From Synechococcus sp. BIOS-U3-1 (GTDB taxonomy: Bacteria; Cyanobacteriota; Cyanobacteriia; PCC-6307; Cyanobiaceae), in assembly GCF_014279975.1 (NCBI RefSeq), contig NZ_CP047936.1, forward strand, positions 1,736,001 to 1,800,000: a stretch of 64,000 nucleotides of DNA, read 5' to 3'. Shown here in pieces: positions 37,901 to 48,123 of the stretch. Each line of letters starts with the position of its first letter. Position 1 is the stretch's first letter. The notes beneath the pieces were generated by a model that worked only from the letters and a program-made list of their open reading frames with translations, did not search any database and was not told the DNA's origin. The translations under genes and the position numbers were made by a program.

Positions 37901-39400
37901 ATTCAGACCGCCTGCAGCAAGGCTGAGCGGCATTCTGGCGCGGGCAGTGAACTCAGGACTACGGAACTGCTCAAGCTTCAGCAGTCCTGATTGCGCAGTC
38001 CAGCCTGCCTCTAACGACCATGACTGCAGCAAGGGATTGCTGGCCTGTGCCATGGCCAGAGACACTTCCGGTTTCAGCGATGCACCGCTCAACTGCAGCT
38101 TTCCCTTCACTGGGGCTGCAGTCCCGAAAAGCGGAGAGAAGAGTGCAAAACGCTTCCACGCGGATCCCGCTAGCTCAAGCCGCTGGGTCGCAATCTTCAG
38201 CCGAGGATGCAGCGCTCCTTTGGCCTTTACATCCAGACCAGGTGCTTTGAGAACAAAGCGATCAAGAGTGGCTGACCAATCCTGGCGGTCTCGCCAATCG
38301 GCACTCAGTTGAGCGCCAAGGCGAAGAGGTCCGTCCACCGGAATGGAATCTGGCAATGCCCAGAGCCCATCGATGCGCAGTTTCGGTTGGTCCCAGTCGC
38401 CCTCCACCTGGAACGCCAGATTGCGGTTCTGATCCAGTTCTTTGAGGGCTCCCTTCAGGTCGAAGGAGCGATTGAGACGCACGCTCCCCCCAAGGGAAGC
38501 CCGATAAGGGCCGTAAGTCCATTGACTGTTTGGGACCTTGAGCATGTCCCCTCGGCAACTGACTCGCAACTGCGGCGACTCGAGCATGTGCTCCATGGCC
38601 TGACCACTCAACTGCGCTCTCCGCAGAGACAGTCCACCGCTGCAGTCAGCTTGTCCCCGACGCCAACCCAGACGAAGGTTGCCCCCGAGTTGCCCCTGCA
38701 TCTGAAGTGGCAGTTCGAACGGGAGCAGGGCCTGATAGCGAGCCAGCTGAATCCGTTCCAGTTGGGTGGTGATCTGAAACTCCGGACGGACCCAACGGCC
38801 CTTTGCCTTGACGCTGATGCGCCCCCTCTCTGGAAGCACAAACTTGAGGACGCCATCCGCCTTGTGTTCATCGAGACGGATATCGCTCCATCCCGCAGCT
38901 GTCAGGCTGAGTTCCGCAGGAACGACCCTGACCCTGGCGGGGTCACTGAAACGCACCTGAAGATCCAAGCGGGGTGGATCGCTTTGCTGAGGGAATGGGC
39001 CCGGAATCCAATAGCTGCCCTGCTCATTGCGCTTCAGATCGAGATGAGCACCTCTGACCCGCACCGTGAGCACTGGTTTGAATCGCTGCAGGCTGGCGAG
39101 GGGATCGAACCCGATAGTGATGCGCTGAATCTCTGCCGTCGACTGATCGCGTGGACCTTTGCGGACTTGAACAGGTCCTAAAGCGAATCCATGCGGACCA
39201 AGGCCCCGATAGCGACCAATGCTGACGGGGTGACCAAGAGGCTTGGAGATCTGAGCCTCAAGGCTTGGACGCAAACGCTGAAACAGCGAACCGACCCAGC
39301 GATCGGCCGCGAACCAGAGCGCCACTCCACCAATGAGGGATCCACCCAAAACCGACAGGACGAGCCTGTTACGCCGCATGCTGGGTGGACCTCCTCGCAT
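34943..39400 (-). CDS. TamB/DUF490-family translocation-assembly protein
   Basis: 1485 residues, beginning with a membrane anchor (about residues 10-28). The long middle is AsmA/TamB-like repetitive beta structure, and the C-terminal 300 residues are the DUF490 domain. TamB-type proteins bridge inner and outer membranes and help insert outer-membrane proteins or move lipids; the plastid relative is TIC236. Start at ATG 39400 or 39379. A 48-bp in-frame tandem duplication lies near the DUF490 part. Confidence 0.88.
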   Translation of the reverse strand: MRGGPPSMRRNRLVLSVLGGSLIGGVALWFAADRWVGSLFQRLRPSLEAQISKPLGHPVSIGRYRGLGPHGFALGPVQVRKGPRDQSTAEIQRITIGFDPLASLQRFKPVLTVRVRGAHLDLKRNEQGSYWIPGPFPQQSDPPRLDLQVRFSDPARVRVVPAELSLTAAGWSDIRLDEHKADGVLKFVLPERGRISVKAKGRWVRPEFQITTQLERIQLARYQALLPFELPLQMQGQLGGNLRLGWRRGQADCSGGLSLRRAQLSGQAMEHMLESPQLRVSCRGDMLKVPNSQWTYGPYRASLGGSVRLNRSFDLKGALKELDQNRNLAFQVEGDWDQPKLRIDGLWALPDSIPVDGPLRLGAQLSADWRDRQDWSATLDRFVLKAPGLDVKAKGALHPRLKIATQRLELAGSAWKRFALFSPLFGTAAPVKGKLQLSGASLKPEVSLAMAQASNPLLQSWSLEAGWTAQSGLLKLEQFRSPEFTARARMPLSLAAGGLNSGPLEADLRLDAYPLKRLGPLLGTEMDGTMTAFGRVMGPLDALRPDLRLAVNHPRAGAVRLMEDWSGTFLGRSGGGGVLTMASVGAVIAGSLEAQLGANWLPTDVMLRRRKGDLQLTGTPAAYQWTANDLTVDGLELTLPPRQRWEGVYGRLSGEGTLALQPLAMTGDLSINRPGLMGLQLQQMLLTGRYSDRRYAITGELLPPDTGQITVDVEGRSNGPFKGQAVARGLSARWLSNSALSLPRLSQDEPLEHGSASDLGTLLINTFGGNLDGQLQALRHARQALLQARLKNRDREPFRLEDLRGQVDAVIDLTGPRISRLNLDLNARGHLWIEGEDADYALQVKPFTARIEGPLQGGEGQFSFAHLPFSLLALVAPVPRSLLGALGMRGTYRLDGSKSVISSELVLEDARLGSNPIALKRGQVLLSDQALKLDLALVSDSSKEAVTVTGSIPFAADQPLDVRIVSLGDGLKFLTGLANDTIAWDKGDVDLRLLLGGTLLAPEANGYIVIKEAAFKAQGQSLTKVNGSMVFDFDRLEVQTLKGRFGSGGQLKGSGALALLRPYPEPNPLRIQVENARLKLPTADVEVGADLMLTGAVVSPQIGGIFEISHGAIRPPRSMFSRARNPQSQKSASTKAVSVDELLEEKWDFKEPLVLSGADVEAATSRSIKASLPKLPFIGFRDLRLTLGPKLKIEDLPFYNFTTAGLLTVNGALDPSLELRGVVELLSGRVTMFTSTFSLDRAAANVAVFTPSLGLIPYVDVAMDTRVSDNVTINNVDNSAFSTSVFDTNGLGNLSGGSTSVFDTNGIGNLSGGGQLRLIKVMLTASGPADRLAQSIRLRSTPSLPQPQLLALIGGNSLAGLSGAGAGAALAAVLGQSLLSPVLGTFNDSFNQRLQFALYPTYVNRIVQNEKDRVSGQIPPQLTLVTDVGVSITERFDFSVLAAPNRNDIPPQGTLTYQLNPNLSLSGAVDSQGTWQSQLQLFMRF
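35463..35558 (-). repeat. Tandem 48-bp duplication inside the TamB-family gene
   Basis: Units 35463-35510 and 35511-35558 are identical at 45 of 48 positions. In protein they give two copies of a 16-residue unit with the core SVFDTNG-(L/I)-GNLSGG. The frame is kept, so the protein is lengthened, not broken. A recent slippage or unequal recombination event is likely. Confidence 0.9.
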
Positions 39401-39464
39401 CGATGCCCGTCAATACGCCGGAGGTCGACGCAATATAAGGACCACATTCCGAGCAGACCAGCCC

Positions 39465-39908
39465 ATGCCACTTGAGGAATTGCTCTCAACCTCCAGCATC
39501 TGGCTCGCGAAGGGCGGGTTGGCGCTGTTCGGATTAACCCTGATCGCCTTCATCGCCCGCTGGGGGATCCGTTTCCGGCTGGTAGGCGTGAGCAGTTTCA
39601 CCCTGCTGTTGTCGGCCAGCTGCTGGGCTTTTGGTCTCAGCTACACACCAGGCGTCAGCGTGGAAGGAGCACTGCGAGCGCCGATTGTGTTTGACAATGG
39701 CGCCGATTTGGTTGTGGCTCAGGCTCAGGCCGATTTCCCAGACGAAGCGATCGAACCGACCCTGCAGCAACTGGCAGGAAACGTGCGTCCAGGCGGTCGC
39801 AACAGCCCGGAGGTGACTGTTCGCCTACGTCAGCTGCAGCCCGCTGGGGAAGGGGCTTCAAGATCGGTGGTTCTGGGCGAAACCGTCCGCGACTTACGAG
39901 CTGGATGA
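39465..39908 (+). CDS. ycf51: Ycf51-like (DUF2518) membrane protein
   Basis: 147 residues from ATG 39465; a longer frame from 39333 runs back into the TamB 5' region. Two membrane helices (about residues 12-30 and 40-60) carry WLAKGGLALFGLTLIAFIAR-type sequence that I associate with Ycf51/DUF2518 of cyanobacteria and some plastids. Function unknown, thylakoid location plausible. Its stop overlaps the next ATG as ATGA. Confidence 0.68.
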   Translation: MPLEELLSTSSIWLAKGGLALFGLTLIAFIARWGIRFRLVGVSSFTLLLSASCWAFGLSYTPGVSVEGALRAPIVFDNGADLVVAQAQADFPDEAIEPTLQQLAGNVRPGGRNSPEVTVRLRQLQPAGEGASRSVVLGETVRDLRAG

Positions 39909-40309
39909 GACCCGAGGATCCTCTACAGGAGCTGCCCCAGGGCCTGCGCGACGAACTGAAACAGCTGCTTGCCTCCGGCATTACGACCTGGGGGCAGCTT
40001 CAGGCTCTCGATGAACGACGGATCAGTCGACTGGCTTCCAGCGGGCGAGCATCAGCACGCAACCTCAGGCGCTTGCAAGCAATGGCCAATCTCGCCTGCT
40101 CGTTGGACCTGGCGCCTCAGGATGCTGCTCTGCTGATGCATGCAGGACTGGCCACCGTGACAGCAATCGCTGGGTCTTCCCCTCAGGAGCTACTCACCCG
40201 GACCGGTCGGCTTGAACGTCAGTTGCGAAGCGGACGTCCACCCGTTGTGGATCTGGCATTGGCCCGTCGCTGGATCCTCCGAGCCAAGGAGAGGCAAAAC
40301 ACGAACTGA
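39905..40309 (+). CDS. DUF4332/helix-hairpin-helix protein
   Basis: 134 residues, mostly helical, with two half-repeats resembling helix-hairpin-helix folds: LLASGITTWGQLQALDERRI and LMHAGLATVTAIAGSSPQEL. Such proteins (DUF4332) may bind DNA or act as scaffolds. No enzymatic residue visible. Coupled to ycf51 by ATGA. Confidence 0.62.
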   Translation: MRPEDPLQELPQGLRDELKQLLASGITTWGQLQALDERRISRLASSGRASARNLRRLQAMANLACSLDLAPQDAALLMHAGLATVTAIAGSSPQELLTRTGRLERQLRSGRPPVVDLALARRWILRAKERQNTN

Positions 40310-40374
40310 CCGTCGAGACCAGCCATGTTCGTCTCACCCGTTTCAAATGAGGACCGATTCGGACAGAGGTTGCG

Positions 40375-40662
40375 ATGCGTTTCCTCAACAACCTGAAATT
40401 CGCAACAGTTGCTGCCGTCTCAGCACTGCTCGCGGTGAGCCCTGTCAGTCAGGCCCAGTCATCACTCTTGGAAAGCGTCAAGCGCAACCCCGGTGAAGCC
40501 CAGGCTCTCTGCCAACAGTTCAAATCGATCAATGCTCAAGGTGGGTCAGCACTGTCGAGCCAATCCATTGCTGTCATTGCCGGCCAACGCAACCTCAACA
40601 AAACTGAGGCTGAAATTGTCGCGACCTACGTAATTGGACTCAACTGCCCGGAAGTTCGCTGA
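40375..40662 (+). CDS. Secreted hypothetical protein, 95 aa
   Basis: A signal peptide (about residues 1-27, with SQAQ at the cleavage region) precedes about 68 mature residues with two cysteines that could form a disulphide. The mature part is helical with no known domain. The 3' end overlaps the TTG start of the hydrolase gene by 29 bases. Confidence 0.6.
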   Translation: MRFLNNLKFATVAAVSALLAVSPVSQAQSSLLESVKRNPGEAQALCQQFKSINAQGGSALSSQSIAVIAGQRNLNKTEAEIVATYVIGLNCPEVR

Positions 40663-42277
40663 TACATCACTGATCACCAGCGACGGCGTTGAGCTCGTCT
40701 CACGGGTATGGCGACCCTCCGGACATGGCCCCTGGCCTGCGCTATTGATGCGACAGCCTTACGGCAAGTCCATCGCGTCAACGGTCACGCTTCCTCACCC
40801 TGATTGGTGGTGCAGCCATGGCTTTGTCGTCGTCGTGCAAGATGTGCGCGGTCAGGGGGATTCGGGAGGACGCTTCCAAGGCTTCTCGCAGGAAGCGCTC
40901 GACACAGCCGACACCTTGACTTGGCTTCGGAATAGGCCAGAGGTCAATGGTCGCATTGGGATGTATGGCTTCTCTTATCAGGGACTAACCCAACTACTGG
41001 CGCCTTCAGACTGCCCACCGCCAGATTGTCTGGCACCGGCGATGTGCGGCCTGCATGAACGGGATCACTGGAGCTGCGACGGCAATGCCCACTGGTGGCA
41101 TCTGGGGTTGGGCTGGGGCCTACAGCTGGCGAGTCTCCAGGCCAAAAAGCGTGGAGATCACTCGGCCTGGGAGGAGATGCGACGCAGCCTGGAGGACGGC
41201 AGCTATCTACGAGAAGGCATGCCATTGCTTGAGCGCCATGATCCCGACGGCATGGCCCTGCGCTGGCTGCAGCAAACCCCCGAACAGGACAGCGAGTGGA
41301 TTCAACATTCCGTTTCGCAGCGATGGCTGCAGCAACCCATGCTGTTATTGGGGGGATGGTGGGATCCCCATCTCCGCGGCGTGATTGCTCTTGCGGAACA
41401 AGCCAGGGCGGCTGGAGGCCGGCCTGAACTCCACATCGGCCCTGCGACCCATCTGCAGTGGTGGACAGAAAGCAGCGCACTTCTGTTGAACTTCTTTCAG
41501 CGGCATCTGATCTCACCCTCCAACGACTCCGCAGACCAAGAAAGCGACGATGAAATCGTTGTTTGGCTGTGGGACCAGGTCAGCGAAAGCTGGTGCGAAC
41601 CGAACGGTCTCAACCCAGCATCGAGCGCACCCTCATCTCAGACTTCATCACAACCGCCATCTCAGCAGCGCTGGTATTTGTGCAGTCGAGGCCTCGCCTG
41701 CATTGAGGCAGAAGAAGGTCAGATCCTTACTGCGGCTGCTGATTCTGCTGGCAAGGTGGTGATCGTGCATGACCCATGGCGGCCTGTGCCCGCTATCGGC
41801 GGGCATCTCAGCCCCAGTGCCGGGCCGTGCGATCGAGCATCCCTTGATCGCCGCAGCGATGTCGCGGTATTTACCGGTGAAACCCTGAAAGGCGCCCTGC
41901 TTCTGAGTGGCACGCCGAAACTGAAACTGCGCGTCTGCGCTGACCAGCCTGGATTCGATCTGTGCGTAGCGCTGTCGCGATTGCCTCTGGATATGAACAC
42001 AGTGCAACAGCTCTCAACGGGGATGCTGCGAGTCCGCGGGCAAGGAGTCCAGGAGCTCTGCGAACGAGAGCTGGAACTTCAGCCACTACACGCCACGTTC
42101 GAGCCCGGTGACCGGCTGCGCCTGTCGATCGCAGGAGCAGCCTGGCCAGCCATTGCCATCAATCCTGGACAGCCGGGGATTGCCTGTAGGGCACCCAGCG
42201 CTGATTGCCGCGTGATCAGTATTGAGTTGCATCTTGAGATGGCTCAGTTGTGGATGCTGCCTCTGCTGGCGCCCTAA
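40634..42277 (+). CDS. CocE/NonD-family hydrolase (X-Pro dipeptidyl-peptidase-like)
   Basis: 547 residues starting at TTG 40634, inside the previous gene; no ATG fits the family start. The alpha/beta-hydrolase part has VQDVRGQGDSGG and the nucleophile elbow MYGFSYQG. A jelly-roll C-terminal domain follows from about residue 320, as in CocE/NonD esterases. It would hydrolyse an ester or peptide; substrate unknown. Confidence 0.82.
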   Translation: MDSTARKFADTSLITSDGVELVSRVWRPSGHGPWPALLMRQPYGKSIASTVTLPHPDWWCSHGFVVVVQDVRGQGDSGGRFQGFSQEALDTADTLTWLRNRPEVNGRIGMYGFSYQGLTQLLAPSDCPPPDCLAPAMCGLHERDHWSCDGNAHWWHLGLGWGLQLASLQAKKRGDHSAWEEMRRSLEDGSYLREGMPLLERHDPDGMALRWLQQTPEQDSEWIQHSVSQRWLQQPMLLLGGWWDPHLRGVIALAEQARAAGGRPELHIGPATHLQWWTESSALLLNFFQRHLISPSNDSADQESDDEIVVWLWDQVSESWCEPNGLNPASSAPSSQTSSQPPSQQRWYLCSRGLACIEAEEGQILTAAADSAGKVVIVHDPWRPVPAIGGHLSPSAGPCDRASLDRRSDVAVFTGETLKGALLLSGTPKLKLRVCADQPGFDLCVALSRLPLDMNTVQQLSTGMLRVRGQGVQELCERELELQPLHATFEPGDRLRLSIAGAAWPAIAINPGQPGIACRAPSADCRVISIELHLEMAQLWMLPLLAP

Positions 42278-42323
42278 CACTGAAGAACTCCGGCAGACTG
42301 ACACGACCGTACTGACGATTGCT

Positions 42324-43070
42324 GTGAAGTTCACCTCCTGTCTTCTGGCCGCTGCCATGGCCACCTGCACTGTGGAGATGATCCCTGCGGCAAACGTCCG
42401 AGCAGAGGTGAGGGTTGCACAGGCCCTCAATGCTCCGCGGACCAATCTCACCACAAACCAAGCCAAATCGGCAGCCAGCGAACTGCTCCAATCGATCCAA
42501 ACGAAGGATGCGCAGAGGATCTTCAAACTGTTGGCGTCGCCCCTGCAAGCAGCCACCAGCGTGGAGGCCATCAGCCAGCGACTACAAAGCGCACCCATCA
42601 TCGAGTCCTACCGAGTCGTCGCGATCAATCAAGGTCTTGACGACACGACCGTTGAAACGGTGGCTGTTACCAATAGCGGCACCCGTGAGCTGCCACTTCT
42701 ACTGGTGCTCGATGACGACGGTCAGCTGCTGGCGTGGAAGTGGGTCGAGACGATGCTCCCCATCGAGCAGACCGCATTGAACTTTGTAAAAGATCTGGAT
42801 GCCGGTCGTTGGATCGCAGCGCGGTACTACCTGGACCTCGACTTTCAAAGAGAGATCTCCCCAGCCGACCTCAAGCGCAAGTGGTCGAAGCTGGAGCGGG
42901 TTCTCGGGGGAGTGAAGAGCATCAAAAGTGCGCTTGCAGCCTCGAGTAGCAATGAGCAGCAACTGGTGCTGGTCACGATCGAATTCGGCAACATGACCGA
43001 CAACCTGTTCGTGATCTTCAACCGCCAGGGGCAGATCATCAACGTCGACTTCTCAGCAGATCTGGTCTGA
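42324..43070 (+). CDS. Exported protein with DUF3887-like domain
   Basis: About 248 residues from GTG 42324, chosen because it begins a clean signal peptide (KFTSCLLAAAMATC, cleavage near NVRA). Two halves each look like a DUF3887/NTF2-like fold: one around ASELLQSIQTKDAQRIFKLL, the second ending VFIFNRQ-type LFVIFNRQGQIINVDF. Periplasmic. Function unknown. It is followed by glgB after about 70 bases. Confidence 0.65.
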   Translation: MKFTSCLLAAAMATCTVEMIPAANVRAEVRVAQALNAPRTNLTTNQAKSAASELLQSIQTKDAQRIFKLLASPLQAATSVEAISQRLQSAPIIESYRVVAINQGLDDTTVETVAVTNSGTRELPLLLVLDDDGQLLAWKWVETMLPIEQTALNFVKDLDAGRWIAARYYLDLDFQREISPADLKRKWSKLERVLGGVKSIKSALAASSSNEQQLVLVTIEFGNMTDNLFVIFNRQGQIINVDFSADLV

Positions 43071-43140
43071 AATCCCTGGCAGGGAAGGAGTTTGAGCAGG
43101 CTTTCCGCTTAAGCTCCCGGCCTACGAAAGCTCCGTCGTC

Positions 43141-45438
43141 ATGACCATCACTGTGCAGGACTGGATGGTTGAGGACGCCCAGCGACTTGCGGAGTGTCGT
43201 CACGACCACCCCTTCTCCATTCTCGGCCCTCAATCGCAGGACAACGGTGGCTGGGTCATCCGTGTCTGGATGCCCGAAGCCAACAGCGTGACTCTTCTGA
43301 GCGGTTCAGAGGAGATCGCCATGGCAACTCCCCACCATCCCTGGATCTTCGAAGCAGAGGTCAATCAGAACCCAGGCAGTACCTACAGGGTCCGGGTGAA
43401 CCGTGGAGGGATCACCCATGAGCAACACGATCCTTGGGCCTTCCGTCTGGAATGGATGGGGGAAATGGACCGCCATCTGTTTGCGGAGGGCAATCACCAT
43501 CACATCTGGCGGCGCATGGGTGCCCATCGCAGCGATCAGGACGGAGTCGAGGGGGTGATGTTCTGCCTGTGGGCTCCCAATGCCCGCAGCGTCAGCGTGA
43601 TCGGCAACCTCAACACCTGGGATGGGCGCCAGCACCCCATGCAACAACGCCTTGGCGGAATCTGGGAGCTATTCGTCCCCGGACTCGCTGAAGGAGAGCT
43701 CTACAAATACGAAATCCGTACTCAGGACGGTCACTGCTACCAGAAGGCCGATCCGTATGGCTTCCAGCACGAAGTGCGTCCAGCCACGAGTTCCCTGGTG
43801 ACCCATCTGGATGGTTTCAACTGGACCGATAGCAACTGGATGAAAACCCGGGACAGCAGCAATGTGCTGGACCAGCCGATTTCCGTTTACGAGATGCACC
43901 TCGGAAGCTGGATTCACGCCTCCGCGGAAGAGCCCTTCATTGAGGCCGATGGCACCGCCCGACCGCCGGTCCCCGCCGCAGATCTCAAGCCAGGCGCGCG
44001 CCTGCTCACCTATCCGGAACTGGCTGACCGGCTGATTCCATACGTGAAGGAGAGGGGCTTCACGCACATCGAACTGATGCCCATCACCGAGCATCCTTTT
44101 GATGGCTCCTGGGGTTACCAGGTCACCGGCTGGTATGCCCCAACCAGCCGTTACGGAACCCCTGATGAATTTAGGGCTTTCGTCGACCGCTGCCATGCCG
44201 AGGGCATCGGTGTGATCATCGACTGGGTGCCAGGTCACTTCCCACGTGACAGCCACGGTTTGGCCTTTTTTGATGGCTGTCATCTGTACGAACACGCCGA
44301 TCCACGCATCGGCGAGCACAAGGAATGGGGCACGCTGATCTTCAACTACAGCCGCAATGAAGTACGCAACTTCCTAGTCGCCAACTTGGTGTTTTGGTTC
44401 GACCAGTTCCACATCGATGGCATCCGTGTGGATGCGGTGGCCTCCATGCTCTACCGCGACTATCTGCGACCCGACGGCGAGTGGCTACCCAACGAAAACG
44501 GCGGCCGTGAGAACACCGAAGCGGTGCGTTTTCTTCAACAAGCCAATCATGTGCTTTTCCAGCATTTCCCTGGAGCACTATCGATTGCCGAGGAATCCAC
44601 CACCTGGCCGATGGTGACCCAGCCCACTGATATTGGCGGCCTTGGCTTCAACCTGAAATGGAACATGGGTTGGATGCACGACATGCTCGATTATTTCGAG
44701 CTTGATCCCTGGTTCCGTCAGTTCCATCAGAACAACATCACCTTCTCGATTTGGTACACCTACACAGAGAATTTCATGCTTGCCCTGAGCCACGATGAAG
44801 TGGTGCACGGCAAGAGCCATCTTCTGCACAAGATGCCAGGAGACGACTGGCAGAAATACGCGAACACGCGCGCTCTTCTCGCCTACATGTGGACTCACCC
44901 AGGTAAGAAAACCATCTTCATGGGAATGGAGTTCGGTCAGCGAGCCGAATGGAATGTGTGGGGCGATTTGGAATGGGATCTGCTGAACCACGAACCGCAT
45001 CAGGGGCTTCAACTCCTGGTGCGCGATCTCAACACTCTCTATAAGGCGGAGCCTGCTTTGTGGAGAGATGACTTCGATCAATTCGGCTTCCAGTGGATCG
45101 ATTGCAACGACAATCGCCATTCAGTCATCAGCTTCATGCGCAGGGAAAGCAGCAGCGGAACCTGGCTTGTTGTGGTTGCCAATTTCACACCTCAAAGTCA
45201 CTCCCACTACCGAGTGGGCGTGCCACTGGCAGGCTTTTACGAGGAAATCTTCAACACTGACGCAGCCAAATACGGCGGCAGCAATCTGGGCAACATGGGA
45301 GGCAAACCAACCGATGAATGGGGCATTCATGGGTATGACAACTCTCTCGATCTCTGCCTGCCACCGTTAAGCCTGATGGTGTTCAGACACGACCCGAAAC
45401 GCAGCATGAGCGCTTTGGACCAATCCAAGAGCGACTGA
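43141..45438 (+). CDS. glgB: 1,4-alpha-glucan branching enzyme
   Basis: 765 residues of the GH13 family. It has an N-terminal CBM48-like domain, then the catalytic barrel with nucleophile Asp in [15 protein letters not shown], acid Glu in IAEESTTWP and the third Asp in [10 protein letters not shown]. It makes alpha-1,6 branches in glycogen, the night-time carbon store later used through gap1. Length and motifs are typical. Confidence 0.97.
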   Translation: MTITVQDWMVEDAQRLAECRHDHPFSILGPQSQDNGGWVIRVWMPEANSVTLLSGSEEIAMATPHHPWIFEAEVNQNPGSTYRVRVNRGGITHEQHDPWAFRLEWMGEMDRHLFAEGNHHHIWRRMGAHRSDQDGVEGVMFCLWAPNARSVSVIGNLNTWDGRQHPMQQRLGGIWELFVPGLAEGELYKYEIRTQDGHCYQKADPYGFQHEVRPATSSLVTHLDGFNWTDSNWMKTRDSSNVLDQPISVYEMHLGSWIHASAEEPFIEADGTARPPVPAADLKPGARLLTYPELADRLIPYVKERGFTHIELMPITEHPFDGSWGYQVTGWYAPTSRYGTPDEFRAFVDRCHAEGIGVIIDWVPGHFPRDSHGLAFFDGCHLYEHADPRIGEHKEWGTLIFNYSRNEVRNFLVANLVFWFDQFHIDGIRVDAVASMLYRDYLRPDGEWLPNENGGRENTEAVRFLQQANHVLFQHFPGALSIAEESTTWPMVTQPTDIGGLGFNLKWNMGWMHDMLDYFELDPWFRQFHQNNITFSIWYTYTENFMLALSHDEVVHGKSHLLHKMPGDDWQKYANTRALLAYMWTHPGKKTIFMGMEFGQRAEWNVWGDLEWDLLNHEPHQGLQLLVRDLNTLYKAEPALWRDDFDQFGFQWIDCNDNRHSVISFMRRESSSGTWLVVVANFTPQSHSHYRVGVPLAGFYEEIFNTDAAKYGGSNLGNMGGKPTDEWGIHGYDNSLDLCLPPLSLMVFRHDPKRSMSALDQSKSD

Positions 45439-45538
45439 ACCGCGGCCAACGATGTGACGAACCGCCCAGCCTGCCTGGAAACCAGTGCTTTTGCACGGTT
45501 TCTTCAGGTAGGTTTCCGACTGATTTGATTTCGGCTTG

Positions 45539-46597
45539 ATGAGCGACTCTCTGCCTCTGTTACTGCGTGCAGCCCGCGGTGAAGCGGTGGAGCGTCCTCC
45601 GGTCTGGATGATGCGCCAGGCCGGCCGCTACATGAAGATCTATCGCGACCTAAGGGACAAGTACCCCAGTTTCCGCGAACGCTCTGAGAACCCCGATCTC
45701 TCTTATGAGATCTCGATGCAACCCTTCAGGGCCTTCCAGCCAGACGGGGTAATTCTGTTCTCCGACATCCTCACGCCTCTTCCTGGCATGGGGATCGACT
45801 TCGACATCATTGAGAGCAAAGGGCCTCAGATCGGTGATCCGATCCGCAACATCGACCAAGTCAATGCTCTACGTCCCCTGATTCCAGGCGAATCGATGCC
45901 CTTTGTGGGCGAAGTGCTGGGTCGTCTACGTGAGAGCGTCGGCAATGAGGCTGCTGTGCTTGGTTTCGTTGGGGCTCCTTGGACGCTGGCTGCCTACGTC
46001 GTGGAAGGCAAAAGCAGCAAAAACTATGCAGTGATCAAGGCCATGGCCTTCCGTGAGCCCGAAATGCTGCACAAACTGCTTGATCATTTTGCTGAGTCCA
46101 TTGCCAACTACCTTCGCTACCAGATCGATTCCGGGGCACAGGTAGTGCAAATGTTCGACTCTTGGGCAGGGCAACTCAGCCCAGCCGACTACGACGTCTT
46201 CGCGGCCCCTTATCAGAAAAAAGTGGTCGACTTGGTCAAGCAGACCCATCCCGACACCCCGTTCATCCTTTACATCTCCGGCAGCGCCGGTGTGATCGAA
46301 CGGATGGCCCAGACCGGTGTAGACATCATCTCCCTCGACTGGACCGTGGACATGGCCGAAGCCTGTGCACGACTGCCTGAGCACATCGGAGTGCAAGGCA
46401 ATGTTGATCCTGGCCTGCTGTTCGGCACCCCAAAGGCCATCGAAACCCGAATCGATGACTGTGTTCGCAAGGCCAAAGGCCGCCGCCACATCCTCAACCT
46501 CGGCCATGGAATCCTTCCCGGCACACCTGAAGAAAACGGAGCTGCCTTCTTCACTGCCGGCAAGAGCGTGATGGACCGCATTGGGGCTCTCGCTTGA
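45539..46597 (+). CDS. hemE: Uroporphyrinogen decarboxylase
   Basis: 352 residues from ATG 45539 (a TTG lies at 45536). Signatures are [12 protein letters not shown] near residue 22, with substrate-binding arginines, and [16 protein letters not shown]. It converts uroporphyrinogen III to coproporphyrinogen III on the way to heme, chlorophyll and phycobilins. The stop overlaps the TTG start of the SDR gene. Confidence 0.97.
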   Translation: MSDSLPLLLRAARGEAVERPPVWMMRQAGRYMKIYRDLRDKYPSFRERSENPDLSYEISMQPFRAFQPDGVILFSDILTPLPGMGIDFDIIESKGPQIGDPIRNIDQVNALRPLIPGESMPFVGEVLGRLRESVGNEAAVLGFVGAPWTLAAYVVEGKSSKNYAVIKAMAFREPEMLHKLLDHFAESIANYLRYQIDSGAQVVQMFDSWAGQLSPADYDVFAAPYQKKVVDLVKQTHPDTPFILYISGSAGVIERMAQTGVDIISLDWTVDMAEACARLPEHIGVQGNVDPGLLFGTPKAIETRIDDCVRKAKGRRHILNLGHGILPGTPEENGAAFFTAGKSVMDRIGALA

Positions 46598-47601
46598 GTC
46601 AGCCCACCACTCCGGCACGCATCCTGATCACCGGCGCCAGTGGCTGCGTCGGTCAATACACCACCTCATGGCTGCTGGAGAACAGCGAGGCCGAGCTATT
46701 GCTCTGGTTGCGTGATCCGAGCAAACTCACTGCTGTTTCCGCAGATCATCCGCGCATCCAACTTCTGGTGGGCGACCTGCGCGAGGCCGATCGTTTCGAA
46801 GCCGAACTGGCCAGCGTGCATCGCGTGATCCACACAGCCACTGCCTGGGGCGATCCCGAGCGCGCTCAACAGGTGAATGTGATGGCAGTCAAGCGAATGC
46901 TGTCTCTTCTCAATCCATCCTTAATCGAGCAAATCACCTACTTCTCGACAGCCAGCATCCTGGATCGGCATCTGCAGCCTTTAACCGAAGCACTGGCCTA
47001 CGGCACCGAATACATCCAGACCAAGGCCCAGTGCCTCAAAGATCTGGAGGAGCACCCTCTCGCCGAGAAAATCGTTGCTGTCTTTCCCACTCTGGTCTTC
47101 GGAGGTCGAGTCGACGCCAGCAGCTCTTTCCCCACGAGCTATCTCACCGAGGGCCTCGCTGAGGCCAGCAAATGGCTCTGGCTAGCTCGATTTCTAAGAG
47201 CCGATGCCAGTTTCCACTTCATCCATGCAGCAGACATCGCTGCAATTTGCGGCCATCTCGCCACCCACCCCCATCAACGCAACCCGGAACCCGGCCAGGG
47301 TGCTGTCCGCAGAATCGTGATGGGTCAGAAGGCCATCAGCGTGAATGAAGCAGTGGCCATTCTCTGCCGCTGGCGGGGCATTCGACGAACCCCTGGAATC
47401 CCGCTGTGGCCCTGGTTGATCGAAACACTGATCAGAGTGCTGCCGATTGAGGTCAATGCCTGGGATCGTTTCTCCATTCGTCAACGCCATTTCATTCACC
47501 AACCCGTCACCCAGCCAGAACGCTTCGGCGACATCAGCCATGCAGCAGATCTTGAGTCAGTGCTGCAGGATTCAGGTTTACCGAGGCGGGGCTTGCCATG
47601 A
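46594..47601 (+). CDS. NAD(P)-dependent epimerase/dehydratase-type SDR protein
   Basis: 335 residues of the extended SDR family. The nucleotide-binding motif is [14 protein letters not shown] at the N-terminus. The active-site Tyr is likely in [12 protein letters not shown] with the Lys four residues on (YxxxK). Start is the TTG at 46594 overlapping hemE. Substrate unknown; the coupling to hemE may be only positional. Confidence 0.8.
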   Translation: MSQPTTPARILITGASGCVGQYTTSWLLENSEAELLLWLRDPSKLTAVSADHPRIQLLVGDLREADRFEAELASVHRVIHTATAWGDPERAQQVNVMAVKRMLSLLNPSLIEQITYFSTASILDRHLQPLTEALAYGTEYIQTKAQCLKDLEEHPLAEKIVAVFPTLVFGGRVDASSSFPTSYLTEGLAEASKWLWLARFLRADASFHFIHAADIAAICGHLATHPHQRNPEPGQGAVRRIVMGQKAISVNEAVAILCRWRGIRRTPGIPLWPWLIETLIRVLPIEVNAWDRFSIRQRHFIHQPVTQPERFGDISHAADLESVLQDSGLPRRGLP

Positions 47602-47609
47602 AATACCCT

Positions 47610-47615
47610 TATAAT
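47610..47615 (+). promoter_or_regulatory. Consensus -10 box (TATAAT) of petE
   Basis: A perfect TATAAT lies 22 bases before the petE ATG, just after the SDR gene stop, which predicts a very short leader. The nearest -35-like hexamer, TTGCCA at 47593, is only 11 bases away, too close, so the promoter may rely on the -10 box or an activator. Confidence 0.6.
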
Positions 47616-47636
47616 TAGACAACTTCAACAGTCGTC

Positions 47637-47996
47637 ATGCTGAAGAGCCTGAAATCGCTTCTCTACACCACCCTCGCCTTCGTGCTCGCCTGCACGGTTG
47701 GTGTTGCATCTGCCAATGCAGCCACCGTTGAGGTGAAACTTGGCGCAGATTCCGGAATGTTGGCTTTCGAGCCCAGTTCCGTCACCATCAAAGCCGGTGA
47801 CACCGTCAAGTTCGTCAATAACAAGATGGCTCCTCATAACGCCGTCTTTGAAGGTCACGACGAGTACAGCCATGCCGACCTGGCATTCTCCCCAGGCGAA
47901 TCCTGGGAAGAAACCTTCACTGAGGCAGGTACCTTCGATTTCTATTGCGAGCCACACCGCGGTGCTGGCATGGTTGGTCAAGTGATCGTTGAGTGA
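47637..47996 (+). CDS. petE: Plastocyanin
   Basis: 119 residues: a thylakoid-lumen signal peptide (about 1-28, ending ASANA) and a cupredoxin domain. Copper ligands are His67 in MAPHN, Cys104 and His107 in [10 protein letters not shown], and Met112. It carries electrons from cytochrome b6f to photosystem I. The consensus promoter lies upstream and two hairpins follow. The c6 gene petJ lies directly downstream. Confidence 0.97.
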   Translation: MLKSLKSLLYTTLAFVLACTVGVASANAATVEVKLGADSGMLAFEPSSVTIKAGDTVKFVNNKMAPHNAVFEGHDEYSHADLAFSPGESWEETFTEAGTFDFYCEPHRGAGMVGQVIVE

Positions 47997-48038
47997 TTCA
48001 CTCAGACAACACCTGATTTTTCAGGTTTCAACATATTC

Positions 48039-48076
48039 AGACCCCAGTTTGTCAACGTTCATTCTGGGGTCTTTTC
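48039..48076 (+). terminator. Intrinsic terminator after petE
   Basis: AGACCCCAG (48039-48047) pairs with CTGGGGTCT (48064-48072) and is followed by TTT. A smaller hairpin (ACCTGA-TTTT-TCAGGT, 48011-48026) lies between it and the petE stop. This separates petE from petJ transcription. Confidence 0.8.
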
Positions 48077-48123
48077 ATGTTGTTGATGATGGATAGGTTT
48101 GGCATAGAGACGAACGCCAAGGG